NCBI GenBank assembly: GCA_036674765.1
Contig: JARVKI010000051.1
Coordinates: forward strand, 1 to 64,000
Direction of reading: 5' to 3'
Source: Seiridium cupressi
Lineage: Eukaryota > Ascomycota > Sordariomycetes > Amphisphaeriales > Sporocadaceae
Length of the DNA: 64,000 nt
Positions 31,945 through 44,192 of the stretch are shown piece after piece. The position numbers were made by a program, and so were the translations under genes. The notes under the pieces were generated by a model. The model was not told the DNA's origin, ran no database searches, and saw nothing but the letters and a program-made list of their open reading frames with translations. Every line of letters begins with the position of its first letter. The first letter of the stretch is position 1.

Positions 31945-34900
31945 ATGTCCACTCTCGAAGTGTCTGCTCAAAACCGTACCTTTCATCAGCCAGCCGCCAT
32001 GGCTTCCGATTGCGTCTGGCAACAACATGCTGCATTATTTCGTCGCTTATACCTCACTGAGAACCGAACATTGAAGAACGTCGAGGAGATAGCAGAAGAA
32101 CAATTCGGCTTTCCAGAGAACAAGTGAGAGACACTACTTCTGGGGACTTGCGGACCATTAAAATAACTAAGACATATAGACTATCGACTTACGAGACAAA
32201 GCTTCGTGATGTGCTACGGCTCAGAAAGAACCTCACACCTGAAGGCTGGATTGCGATCGACCAGAAAATTAGAACCGCTCAGACGCGCGACTGGGAGGTG
32301 TACATCAATGGAAGAAAGGCGTCCACTAGGAAAGTCCTGAAAGAGATTGGGAGATATGCGAAGCGGGGTCGTCATTCAAGTATGCCGGCCATAAGAAAAG
32401 CGATGAGAATTCTGTGATGCTGATGGTACTAGTCCGTCCGGAATTGTCCCTTCCAGATGGCGTCGAGATCAAATGGCCACCTACACTGGCATCACATCCG
32501 TCAGAAGCCATGCCTGGGCGACTCCTCCCTGAGTTGACTGTACGGGAAACACGGTCCGAGGTAGTCATTGACAATACTGGAACCGAGTGGGTTGACATGA
32601 CCGGCTGTGATATGCTTATCGTGCCGAGAAGTCCGAGTGGCGTGCTCGATAGTGCCAAGTTTCTGTGGTACCAACGACCTGAAATCATCGACCAAACAGT
32701 TGGCTTGGAAGCCGGAGCAAAACGGACTATCTCTTCTGAGTTTAGTGCTGCAATACTTGAGCCTCGCCTGGCAAAGCTATGTGAGCCTATGTTGGACAAT
32801 CTCCCTGTCCTGCGCCTCAAGAATACTCTCGGCCATTTCTGTCAGTACTATGGTACCTACTCTTCTGCTGTCATCGAAGCTAACAACATCTTAGTCCAAA
32901 GCAGGTCGTTGACCAGCCCACAGAGTATTGCATCGTTCAAGCTGCCGAGAAATCATACAGACACAGTCACTGTTCACACTTGGGGTCCATCGAGCGGCAC
33001 GGACATCCCGTATCCTACACAAGCACATTACGAATTAGACGTGAGCATGGATATACCTCTCACTGGCGAGGTGTCTACTATGCTCAACCCATTCCACATT
33101 CTCAGCCTTACACTCTACTATCTATCCAATGGCTTCGAGGGACTCGGACAGGTGAGAGAGACCATACTGTTCCTAATCGAACGAGTCCAGCCTGATCTCC
33201 AATATGAGTTTCTGCGGAGTGGGTCTTCTGCCGTAGAAGAGTCTTGGATAAGATTAGTAGAATGGTCTTACGAGCTCGACGAAAAACGCTTTTTCGAACA
33301 AATCATGCAAGTCACGCTGGATCGTTCCGACTGGGTCCATCTACATGGAGCAGAGTGTCTTGTGTTCGCGGCATATTTCGACAGCGCTGGTGTTGCCACT
33401 AAAATCATGGAGCATGGAACCTCCCCTGACGAGATGGCGGAGTTCAAAATACCGACGCTCGAGGATACTTCTATGGTAGGGTTTGCCCATCTGGCGGCGG
33501 CGCAATATCGTCGGTTGATGGTAGATTCTGCTCCGGTGAGGACGTTTCCTCTTTTGGAAGCTGCGGCAAGGGGCAGCCTCACGACCTTGGGTATTTAAAA
33601 AAGGCCGGAGCTGCTTACAACCTTCGCTCTTATGGCTTTACAGCTGCCGGGCATACCCTGGGCGCATATTCGAGAGAGGCCATAGATGAAGAGACTTACC
33701 ATCTTACTCTGGCCTTCCTGGTAGATTCTGGTGAAGATATCGATGCTCCTATATGGGAGGAATCTGATAACACGCGGGGATACAACGAACCCCATTGTTT
33801 GTGGTCCGAAGAGACCTTACTTGACATGGTCTATCTTTTGGACGGCGGCGGTAGCTCTGTGTACCAATATCTACTGCAAAGGAGCCATGTATCAGACTGT
33901 GTCCTCACTGTATCAGGTATCCTACATTCTGCTACGATTGGGCCAGATGCTCTGAATCGTTATATGAGTACTGCTACTTACCCTCGCGGTCTGCCTCGAT
34001 TGCGTATCGCAGAGGTTGCTTTCGTGAGGAGTCTCAAAATCCCGAAAGCTCTCGAAGTTATGGTTGCATCTGACTTTCCTTTGGGGGGAAAAAGTATCTT
34101 GTACCCAAGATACCCTACCCCTGGTGCGGATGATCTGCTTGGAAAAATAGACGAGGTATACATGGATGGTATCGGCGGGCTTTTACCAGGTCTGATCTCT
34201 TGTTCTGCATATGTTCAGCAGTACATTCTTGAGCGAGTCACAGAAGAAGACTTGACTTATTATATTGAAGACAATTTGACTGAAGCATCAGCCTTTATCT
34301 CGCTATTGGAATCAGTCCCAGATCTACTAAGCCGCTTCGATACTGAGCTGGTAAAATGCCTCATCAGGAACAATCGGCCCAACGATGTCAAGCTTTTACT
34401 AGAAGCTGGTGCAGACCCAAATGGGAAAGTGAGGTGGACCGAACTACCCATACTGCTACAAGCTGCTGGTCCATGGGCAGTTACGGTGGATATGCTCAAC
34501 TTGCTCTATGAGCATGGCGCTCTCACTGCTCCTTGGGGAATAACCGAGTTGAAGGAGCATCATGGTACTCATCGCACTTTCAAAATCCCACAGCTCTTAT
34601 GGATTCTTAACCACGGCCTTGATCTTGGTGGAGAATCTGTCTGCAGCATAGTCGCATACCTGCTGCGTCCAGAAACACCCAGAGAGGAGTTACCTGCTCT
34701 CGCCAAAGGTCTTATCAATCGTGGCTATCCGTTTTACACACCTCAGGGTTCTTCTGTTCTATGTCAGCAGCACGAATCAGTGGACGATAATCATTGTTTG
34801 GCGGTTCTGATATACCTTGCTGGGAGTACCCATCTTATCTCACAATTTCTTGATAAGGGTACACCCGTGAACCCGCCAGTTTTCCAAAGTGGCTCGTATA

Positions 34901-35763
34901 ACGGTTCTTGGCCCTACGACATACCACTAATGGCCGCCGTTCACATCGGAAACTTAGCTTCAGTCAAGGAACTCATCGATCGTGGGGCCGATATCAATAA
35001 TATGAGTGGCTACGGTACTGCACTGCAGTTATCCATTTCTCTGTTCACATCACCAACAACGATCGACAAAGTAGCTTATAAAAACATCGCTTTCTATCTG
35101 CTTGAGAGGGGCGCTAATCCCAATCTTTACCCCGCATCTAGGCCGGCAGGGAAACCAAGCGGACCACTGCTCGCTATAGCTCTGCAAAGCCCCACGCCGG
35201 ATCGGCATCTAGTTCAGATGCTCATTGAGAATGGAGCTCAAGTCGATGTGCTTATGTCGCACGAATACATCAATTGTACTCTGTCTGAGTCTGTTCTCCG
35301 GAAGAAAGACATCAATCTGGAGCGGAGGCTGGAGCTGGTCGGCTGGCTCCATGCTGGGAAGGCGAAATTGGACATTTCGAGGTCGCTATATCGGGCATGT
35401 GCAGATGGCGACATTGAAGTTATGAAGTGGTGTCTTGATCGAGGGGCAAATCCGAACAACGTGGTCACTATCCAACAGTCCCCGGGTGCGTACGCGCCGC
35501 GTATGTTGACTCCTTTGTATGAGAGTGCTAGAAAAGGCGACATTCCTATGGCCCTAATACTGTTGGCAAACGGTGCTACGACACTCTCTGGCGATGATGG
35601 TCCATTATCAATCGCAGCTGAATACGGGCGGCTGGATATGGTTGCGTTGTTATTGCCCTTGGAGCAGCGTCCTGGAGAGGTGGAACGAGCATTAAATTCT
35701 GCTCAAGGGGCTCGACATTATTCGATGATTAAACTTCTGAAGGCACGCTTGGAGCGAGACTGA
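31945..35763 (+). CDS. Clr5-domain ankyrin-repeat protein, one unresolved frame change
   Basis: Exons 31945-32123, 32180-32379 and 32433-35763, about 1,236 residues. Exons one and two form a Clr5 domain: WQQHAALFRRLYLTENRTLKNVEEIAEEQFGF, then YETKLR and LRLRKNLTPEGW. A middle region of unknown type follows. The C-terminal half is ankyrin repeats, for example NRPNDVKLLLEAGADPN, IGNLASVKELIDRGADIN, GDIEVMKWCLDRGANPN and GDIPMALILLANGAT. At 33589-33591 the frame changes: LLEAAARGSLTTLG runs into a stop, while GYLKKAGAAYN continues one repeat in the next frame. Either one base is missing in GGG, or a 53-nt intron (33591-33643) is spliced. Clr5 proteins are common in Pezizomycotina and poorly understood; one fission-yeast namesake acts in silencing. 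Protein binding through ankyrins is the safe statement. Confidence 0.82.
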
Positions 35764-36197
35764 TGGATATTGATACCATATCCTGCCGCTAAATACACAT
35801 TTTGCTGCGAGTGTTAGACTTCGGGCGGCGATCATACTTGGGCCTCAGCATTTGCGACTAGACTCACCTACCAAGAATAGAGTTCATATTCAGAGGAGAT
35901 AAACTACCAGGATCCGGGTTAGTCCCTACCCGCAGTACACATTGTGGTTAATTATGTGGATTGTCTATGTTATACGGCCCGCTCGCTATCATTAGAGATA
36001 ACTCAAGTAGCACTCCGAGAAGTGAATAGCATCCCTCGTGACGAAACTGCGTCAACTTTACAGCCAGCACTCGTCATAAACAGTATAGAATTAAAGCTGT
36101 TTAATTAAACTTTAATAAGGTAGCTGCCGCTGCCCCAGTTATTTATAGCGCTCTTCGTATTAGCCTCCAGCTGCTGTGGAGCCACGCCGTTACAAGT
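35764..36197. other. Convergent intergenic region
   Basis: 434 bases between the ankyrin gene and the minus-strand pectin-lyase-fold gene. No coding motif seen. Confidence 0.5.
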
Positions 36198-37735
36198 TTA
36201 TCCTTTCTGTTTCTTCCTTGCAGAAAGTTGTGCTTGGAATCGACTCTGTGGAGTGACGGATGTACCATTGTTAATCATGGTACCATTTGTGTCCGCAAGT
36301 ATAGTTCCTGAGCTACCAATTCCCCAGTTAACACCGAGAGGTGGACTCTGTATCTGTACATCTCCCCGGACATTCCAGGCCACCCCAGCATTGATGGCCC
36401 AGCCATGACCGCTTCCAGCTGTTCCTCTGTTGATGTAGGTAACTCCAGCATCCGTATCCTCGGCAAGAAAACCGTGGGCCCAGCGTTGGTGTGGATATAT
36501 CAGCTGCAGATCTGATCGCACTACATGGCGAAGAACTGCATTTGGACCAGGAGTACCAGCACCGGTGACCACTGCGAAAGCCTTGGCAGTATTGAGTCCA
36601 TATTGACCGCTGTCTTGAATCAATATCTGCGAGCCCAATACGGTAATATCCGCAGGATATCCCGCTGACTTGTCAGTGTTTGCATCTCGATACAGACCGA
36701 CATCTTCAATGGTGATTCTGCTAGCGTTGGACTGTACGGTGACAAAAGTGTTAAAGCCTGTCATATTTACCTGACGTACGAAGCTGTCAAAAGTCCAGGA
36801 CGATATGGATATGGCTGAATCGCTGCATGGATCTGCATTATTGTTGACAACGGCACCCGAGCACGTCGGGCTAAGCGTGATGGATAGGTTTTCGAGGCCA
36901 ATCTCTTTAGAAGTGGGTGACCTAGAGAAACTAGCCAGGTAAGGCTCCATGTAACTTCTTATCCAGAGCATCCGTTAGAGGTATGGTGAAGGTGACATTA
37001 TTGCCGTTAATATACTTGATAGTCCGTGGCTCACTGATGATAGTGCCAACCTGACAATCTGATAAGCATTCTCCTCGATCGATTCCGAACAACTCACGCG
37101 CCGACATCACTCACACTTATCCAGGTCTGATGGGTGTTACCACGAATGAGATCCGCCATTCCATTATATCTGATCCACTCTTCTGTTGCAGCGCGAGAAA
37201 TGAAGACCTCTTGACCGACTTGAAATCCTCCTGCATCTTGGACAGTCATCGTGCTAGCTCCAATCCCTACGTAGTTGTCTAATATGCCGCTGGTCATCAA
37301 GGGTGCCGCTCGATGGGTGGTGCCATTCCCCAGCGAGATCAAGGGGATCCCGGCTGTTTGTTTGATGACTGATAGCTCAGTGGATGCAGTTCCAGATCCT
37401 CTCAGTATTGTATTGCTTGGTACAGTCAAACCAGAGGATATATGGAATGTTCCCTGGTCAAGTTTAACAACACCCCCTCCAGAGGTAGCTATCTTGTCTA
37501 ATGCTGATTGAATATCGGAAGTCTGATCACCACCTGCTGGACTGAGAATAACGGAGGGCGCGACAGATGTGGACGGAAGAAGCTCGTTTGAAGCATGATA
37601 ACCACAGAAGCTAAAGTCAGGGAGACGGTCACCACGGTCATTGCTGATGGTGGTCCAATCAACGGTAGCCGCAAATGTACATCGTACTACAGCAAGTACA
37701 GATTCTATCAGGTAGAGATAAGAAACTCGCATCAT
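36198..37735 (-). pseudogene. Secreted pectin-lyase-fold (parallel beta-helix) protein, frameshifted
   Basis: On the minus strand, exon one 37735-37115 begins MMRVSYLYLIESVLAVV, a signal peptide ending near FAATV. It continues with DFSFCGYHAS, GGDQTSDIQSALDKIATSGGGVVKLDQGTFHIS and LTVPSNTILRGSG, the entry strands of a right-handed beta-helix of the pectate-lyase/GH28-like superfamily. A 64-nt intron (37114-37051) leads to VGTIISEPRTIKYINGNNVTFTIPLTDALDK. At about 36950 the frame changes by one base, and YMEPYLASFSRSPTSKEIGLENLSITLSP follows to the stop at 36198. Exon two is 853 bases, one more than a multiple of three, in agreement. No intron of usable size repairs it. The repaired length would be about 490 residues. 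Intact relatives act on cell-wall polysaccharides outside the cell; the substrate here is unknown. An assembly error could also explain the break. Confidence 0.75.
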
Positions 37736-38830
37736 AATGCCGAATTTAGTGTAGAAGGGAGATAAACAACGAAGCACACAATGAATTGGTGTAGCTGATG
37801 CTTGGAGACTGTTCCGCTAAGCTCTTATATCCAATTCTTACAAGGGATCAAATCTGGTATAGCGAATCAAAATCACGAATTCTCTGCGTGAGGGGCCAAT
37901 TCTGAACAAAGAGGTTCATTGGTAGAACACTCAAGCTATTTCGAGCGCACAAGGCAGACAGACAAGCCTCACCGAACGGCGGGGCAGCCTTACTGCTTTA
38001 TTCCGAGATGCAAGGTATCGATTTGGGTTAAAACGGTCGTTGTGCATCTGTTGCGTAATGATATTGGTTTGTGTAACACACCATCGCAAACAGCACCACC
38101 ACTGCTGTAAGAATAGCAGCCCGCCCGGATGCCATTGTGATGCTCGTCCTATTTCACTCTCGCATCAAGTACAATTGAGCCTTGCAATCAGCCTGTGGAC
38201 TACCGACCTTTTGCATACGTGCCATGCCTATTTCAGAACTATAATTCATCTGATATGATGTGCCAGTCCATTTTCGGTCATGTTGATTAGCCTGCAGCTT
38301 TCCCATTCTGTCTTGCTATGTTGATTTCTTGACAATCCTCGCCCCGGCAACTTTGATTCAGCTTGATCCTTGGAATGTGAAAAGGTGGTGGGCGAACGGT
38401 GCCACCTCACTCTAACAACCTAGGTTTAGACTATGCTGTCAATCTGCCTACATTAGGCAGCCACGATATAATGAAGCGAAAAGGGGCTAAAGAGGTCAAT
38501 CAACAAAACAAATAGAGGGTGAAGCAGCAACCCCGCACTCAGCCCCTGAGCCATCCAATAGGCAATACATACATTGAGTTGCAACCTTCGAGCTGAGGGC
38601 AATCGTTGCAAATACGGTGCGACATAATGGCAGAATAATTGTTTGTCGATTGCATTGGGAACTTTCTACAAGGCTGCAGAGCGACAGCTGGAGACACTTA
38701 TTTATAGCCCTGACTTCCCGAAGTTCTTCAACATGCAATAAATTTTACACTCCGCACTCTGCACTTTCATGTTACCGGACGCATTGATGTGGCTGCGCTG
38801 ATATAATCCGGCTCAAAAAGGCCTCACAAA
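37736..38830. other. Intergenic between divergent genes
   Basis: About 1.1 kb between the start of the beta-helix gene (minus) and the DUF3176 gene (plus). No coding motif or repeat recognised. Confidence 0.5.
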
Positions 38831-40711
38831 ATGAGTTCTGCTTCTCAGTCAATATCGAGGCAGATGCCAGGCGTTGGGCACCGTATCAGGCTACCCATCG
38901 ACTACTTGAGGCTGCAGAATGGCGAACCAAGTAACAGGCTCACTGCTACAAAGGTATTACTAAGCAACTACATCACGGATGTCGAGGTTGGTATTGCTCC
39001 TGAAATTCAGAACTAGGTGTGCTGATTCTTTCCAGACAAACAAGTACTCCAGGAGAATAGGTCTATCTCCATGGGCTTCTGACTTTGCTTCTCTTACTTG
39101 CGCGGCCGCGTCGATGATCACTTTAGTAGTTCTATTGAGCAATTACGATCAGACACCGCTGGAGCCTTGGGCATGGGGCATTACACTCAACGGTGTTATC
39201 GCAGTGATCTCCTTTATATGGAAGGCTTGTATGAGTCTTGTCCTGTCAAATAGCATCGGGCAATTGAAGTGGTATTGGTCTCCAGCAAAATGGGATCTTG
39301 AGACCATAACGATCAAGCTCAACGATCTGCAGACCTTCGACGAGGCGAGCCGAGGTGGCATTGCTGGAATCAAGCTGCTGACTCGCATTCCATGGGCCGT
39401 AACACGACTTGCTGGATTCATCGTTGTTCTGACTATTGCATTCGATCCAATTTTACAGCAGCTCGTTAGCTATTCCACCATAGTTCAAAAGATTCCTTCT
39501 GATATCGTCAACATGACCCGTGGAGTCACATACACGATGGAAGCACCCGACCAAAGGTCACGTAAGTTGCATAATACCAATCAACTAAGCTTACACAACT
39601 AACACCTTCCCAAGTGCAAGAAGACAGAAAAGCTGGACGAGAAGATCAGTACTTCGCGAATAATATATTGGGCTCAGTCATCCTCAGCTCGTACACTGCT
39701 TCACTCCAAGGCATAATGGGGCTGAAATGTCCCCCACGTAGCAACTGCTCCTGGGATACGCATCCTACGTTAGGGTTGTGCAACCAATGTGCCCAACTCA
39801 CAGACGCTGACTGGGAAACGACTTGTGGGAAGGGGTCGGGTGACTGTTCTTACAATATCCACGGGGTCACACAGTTTGATATCCAGTCCACGAACAAAGA
39901 CAACACTACAACACTTCCTTTCGAGTCTAAGGAGGTTCCTAGCAATGTATCGCAACACTGGTTCAACATCCGTAACCCTATTCTCACATTTGCTTCCCTC
40001 AAGCTAGACTCGAAAAAGGCGAAGTTTAATTATCCACCCACAAACGCAACGATCTGCACGTTCTATCCTTGTGTTCGTATTATAACCAGCGATTCAGTGG
40101 ATGGGCAAGCCAACATCGGCGTTGTCGGGTCCTGGAGGAATGAATCCACATTTGCAGCAAGTAACGATGTGAACGAAATCCCAGAAGACCTATTGGATAT
40201 ATACATGGCTCCGAGCGTTGAAGATCTCGGTATCGACAACGAAAATTTCAAAGACGATATCTATCACATCCCTGCAGCCGTGGCTAAACTGATGAGGTCC
40301 ACTCTTCGATCCACCCTGTTGACTCGTCTCTGGGATACGAACGCATCCACGCTCAATTACAGCTTTTCCAGTCCAGGGTATGGCAACAGCCAGCTGGCGG
40401 CCTTGGTCTACATATACACCGGTTCAATTTACCCCAAAGTCTTCGACAGCGTATCCCTGGCCGCGGCATACTACATCCGTTCCATGTACGAGAATCGCAA
40501 ATATCGAGTTACGGGTCATATAAACTTGCAGGTCACGATGATCAACATACGGTGGCCCTGGATTAGATTCCCCACAAGTCTCTACTGTCTGACCATTCTT
40601 GCTTTTTCCATCACGATCTGGAAGACCCGGCATCAACCAACTTTGAGAAACTCGATTGTACCACTTATACACGAAGGCATAAAAATTAGTGGAATAGGTA
40701 TTCACTGTTGA
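38831..40711 (+). CDS. DUF3176-type membrane protein
   Basis: Three exons, 38831-38986, 39036-39561 and 39615-40711, sum to 593 codons. The last intron is 53 nt with GTAAGT and a CTAAC branch. The N-terminal part has membrane spans (ASLTCAAASMITLVVLLSNY, WGITLNGVIAVISFIWKA, RLAGFIVVLTIAFDP). The stretch WKACMSLVLSNSIGQLKWYWS and LNDLQTFDEASRGGIAG is the conserved DUF3176 core. A large loop, predicted outside, has several Cys (CPPRSNCSWD, LCNQCAQL) and N-glycosylation-type sites. A span near the C-terminus (TSLYCLTILAFSITIW) is followed by a short tail. The first intron could also start at 38954 (AAG/GTATTA), giving a shorter N-terminus that is also in frame. The family is widespread in filamentous ascomycetes and has no known function. 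Confidence 0.85.
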
Positions 40712-41259
40712 AAGTATAAAAGTGACGATCTGTTATTAAATCCGCATTCTAACCTTAGCGTACTTGAAGGGCTTGGATACATGTGCAGTCCAGGGGGAGG
40801 TGCATATCTCCGTGCCCCCAGCTAGCAGATGGGGCTATTGAATGAGCTCACGCTCTGATGGAAATAGTCCTTAGCTACAATGTAGTTTACTAAAAAGGAA
40901 AACCTAAATCGCTCTTAATTACCGACCTGCGATGGAGGCGTTGGGCATGGGGAGCTTAATTGTATGAAAGCAACGCTTAGTGTAGAACCCCACCACTGGG
41001 TCAGGCACTAGAGGCCGTTGACGTGGAAACCACGGTAAACATGCAGCGGTGCGACTGCCCCATCTGGCGATCTCCAAATTTCAAAGCACGATCCCTCGCC
41101 CGTCATCATCGGGAGACTTTCCATTCTACAAACAGCCACAAAGCATACATACACGCACGCGACAACGCACCGCCGCATAGATCCACGAGCTTTGGCTACC
41201 AAGAATCTGCATTTGCAATCAGAATTCCACACGTTTCAATCGATTATCCGCGTCCTGTG
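40712..41259. other. Promoter-side intergenic region
   Basis: The reading frame of the next gene is open upstream to about 41023, with an earlier ATG at 41041, but protein-like conservation appears only after 41260. No other gene seen. Confidence 0.45.
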
Positions 41260-43212
41260 ATGGATGACCCGGGAAGCCTGGCGGACTCGCCGAGCGACGC
41301 AACCGCGCTGCAACCCCTGACCCCAGATCGCGTCAATCAACAGCGCGACTCCTATTTCTCTCCGCCGCGCTCAGATCACCACCGCGACAGCAGCATACAT
41401 GATAAGATCCAGCAGTTCAACAACATGTCGAAATACGGCCCGGGAACGGCCGCTTCCATGACCAAGCAGCTCGAGCGCAAAACAGCCGATGCCGCATTGA
41501 AGCGCGCCGTGCTCGGTCGCGAGGAGGCCGAGAGCGAGATGCGCCGTTTCAGAGAAGAGGCGCGCTTATTGCGCAAGCAGATTGAGGAGGGAAAGGAGAG
41601 AGAGAGGAGAGTGGGCGAGAGGCTAGAGACTGTTATGGTACGCAAGTTCTACGAAACAGTGGACGCATGGAAAGCTAATCGAACCCCTTTGTAGGAGAAC
41701 TACGGACGAGCCAAAGAGACATACTCACATACACAAGCCCTGTGGGAGAAGGAAATTCGCCGAGCGCGCAAGGAGACATTCAAGTCGCAATCATCCATCG
41801 TCAAGCTACAAGAAGAACTCAAATCGGCAAAGATCTCGGGAAGGTCGACCGAGGAGATTCTCGAGCGCGAAAAGGAGGTCAGTCAAGCAAGAGAACAAGA
41901 GGCTTTCACCGCAAGGTATCAGTTGGTCGGAATCCAGGAACAGCTTGAACAAGCATTGCAGCGTATCAAAGTTATCGAGCAAGAGCGTGATGCTTTCAAG
42001 ACGCTCGCCCAGAACGAAGAGGTTGCACGGATTGCTGCAGAGGGTCGTCTGCCTTTACCACAATCTGAGGAAGCCGAGGATGAGTTTGCTTCGCCCAAAA
42101 AGGCCCGCGTGTCTCTCTCGACCACTGACATACTCTCCTCCGCCGCAAGCGAGGCAGAGATCGAAGAGCTTACGCGCCTGTGGCAATGGGAAAGGCAAAG
42201 AGCGGACCGGACACAAGAGCATTTGGAGTTCGTAGAAGCAGAATGTCGTCTTAGGACCTGCGCCTGTGCGAAGACTGTCTCGAGGCGCAGTCTGACAACA
42301 TCGGCTCGCAGATCCAGACCAGAACCTATTGCCATCATTGATCCGGCTGATCTTGCGATATTGGGAAAGCTGCCAGGAACGCCGGTCGAATCGCCGTGTG
42401 CGGCTGAAGAGACTGTCATTCATCGACCTTCGATTCAGTCTCCGGTTGAGGAAGTCACTCGAGCGACTCAACCAGAGAACCCGAGGCAGTCGAAGGGGTC
42501 ACGACGAAGTATGGTCTACGTGCCGGCAGAGGGAACTTTCCGAACTCTTTCACAGACGGAACTCGAGGCCATGGATATTGTGAATGAATCACCATCTACT
42601 GGGCCCCCATCACCCACGGACCCCATCCCGGAGCCCAGACATTATGCACGCACGCCATCTGTGGAGCCTCCAACGTTTGCGATGATGAGGCAGGAGCGTA
42701 CGTCTCTTCTTTCACTCCTCAACGCTCCACGAGAGGACGAATCCGAGCGTCCTATCTTCAACGTACCCACAACGCCGGGAAGCTACCCTGTTTCCGAAGC
42801 TGACGTTGAGCAGTTGGAGCAATGTGAGCAGTCTGAAGAGACAACAGCTACCGAACATATAGATGACCGGGAGGCGTTCAGGCCACACACGTCCGCTGCC
42901 TGCTATGCGGTGACAACGACTACTACTACGATTCCCCTTCGCGAGGACGAGAACGTAGATCCTCGCAGTTACGTCGTATCTGGAAGACGAGTTCAGGGAA
43001 GAGATCGGGACCCGTCCTTTGATGTCAACAATCCTGCTTTGACCCCAACCATGACGCGTGAGCAGGCACTAGCCCAGATCAGAGAACGTCGAGGTAGGGC
43101 AAGGAGTGCTGCTCAGGGGGCAGCGACGCCTCGAAAGCAGATGGTCAATGGAGCTGGCGAGCGCAGAGACGTCAGCGCGCCGGCTGGCAGGGCAGCGAGA
43201 GGGAAGAGCTGA
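41260..43212 (+). CDS. Coiled-coil protein, probable Cut12-type spindle pole body protein
   Basis: Two exons, 41260-41637 and 41695-43212, give 631 residues; the 57-nt intron has a GCTAATC branch and TAG acceptor. The start MDDPGS was chosen over an in-frame ATG at 41041 because the intervening stretch is unlike the rest. Residues about 55-260 are an unbroken charged coiled coil, beginning MSKYGPGTAASMTKQLERK and passing through REEAESEMRRFREEARLLRKQ and, after the intron, RARKETFKSQSSIVKLQEEL. I associate this block with the fungal Cut12 spindle-pole-body family; this is from memory of the family, not from a search. The C-terminal half is Pro/Ser/Thr-rich with likely phosphorylation sites (SP/TP) and ends in a basic tail. 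Expected role: anchoring at the spindle pole body at mitotic entry. Confidence 0.8.
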
Positions 43213-44192
43213 CTACCGGCGCGAAACTGTTCAATCTGAGCAAAGAATGTGTGCGATAAGTGACGTTTTTGACACGGCTGTTCACAAGCGCTCGGCGTAA
43301 TTTGCATTGCTCACTCGGAGTTTGTTCTTTAGGGCATAGCGGGCTGAAGTTATGGTTGCCAAAACTCGCATTTGCACTGGTGTTTAGGGAGTTTGAAAGC
43401 CTCTTCTGCCTATGGCTTAGGATTTACTATAACTTCATGGTTCATGGGGAGTTGGTGGTGTCTAATGGTATTTGATGAGTTTAGTGATTAATATTGTCAT
43501 TCTGGAATGGAAAGGAGACGATGTTTGACTGCTATGAAACACGAATGAAAGCCCGATTCTTGTGTCCATCTGCGCTGTAAACCAAGACTCGTTTTGATGA
43601 CGCCAGCAAGTACAGCGAAACCTGTCCACCTGCGACATCCTGCTCAGCCCTACAACCAGCGTTCTGTTTAGTTTGAAATCCTTCGGCATAAATAGAACAG
43701 GCAGGGGCTATGCAGGGTTGGACGTAATTCTGCAGCTCGGGCGGCCCGTTGAGAGTTGGTACAATGGATACAAAAAGCCATTGCCGTGGAGGTGGGTTCA
43801 GCTCGGACCAATCATATTCTGTCACAAGCTTTCGGGAGCTAACCAAATTTGAGAAGGAAGCTACCCCAGCTCCGGGTCAATGCTTCGTGTCCAGAGCCGG
43901 GACTTCTAGAAGCTCTCGACCTGCCCACAGGGACTTGTTCAGCTGCGTCTCTCCCCGTGTCGCCTAACAGATTGACACACTCGACCACTCCAACCTGACA
44001 TCGACGCATTGTGCGAAGAAGCATCTTTGCATTGAGTCCAAGGCATGAACTCCCTCCTACATCTAAGAGTGAGACTTTCATCTCCGATCCTGGCTCCAGC
44101 TAAGAACAGGCGCGCCCATCCTGTTCCTCCCCAGCTGCATCTCATATGAACTGAGGTGATCCGGCGCACAACGCATTGAACATGTCTCATAC
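43213..44192. other. Intergenic, promoter of the Whi2-like gene
   Basis: About 980 bases with overlapping short frames but no motif. The region 43900-44190 probably holds the 5' leader of the next gene. Confidence 0.5.
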
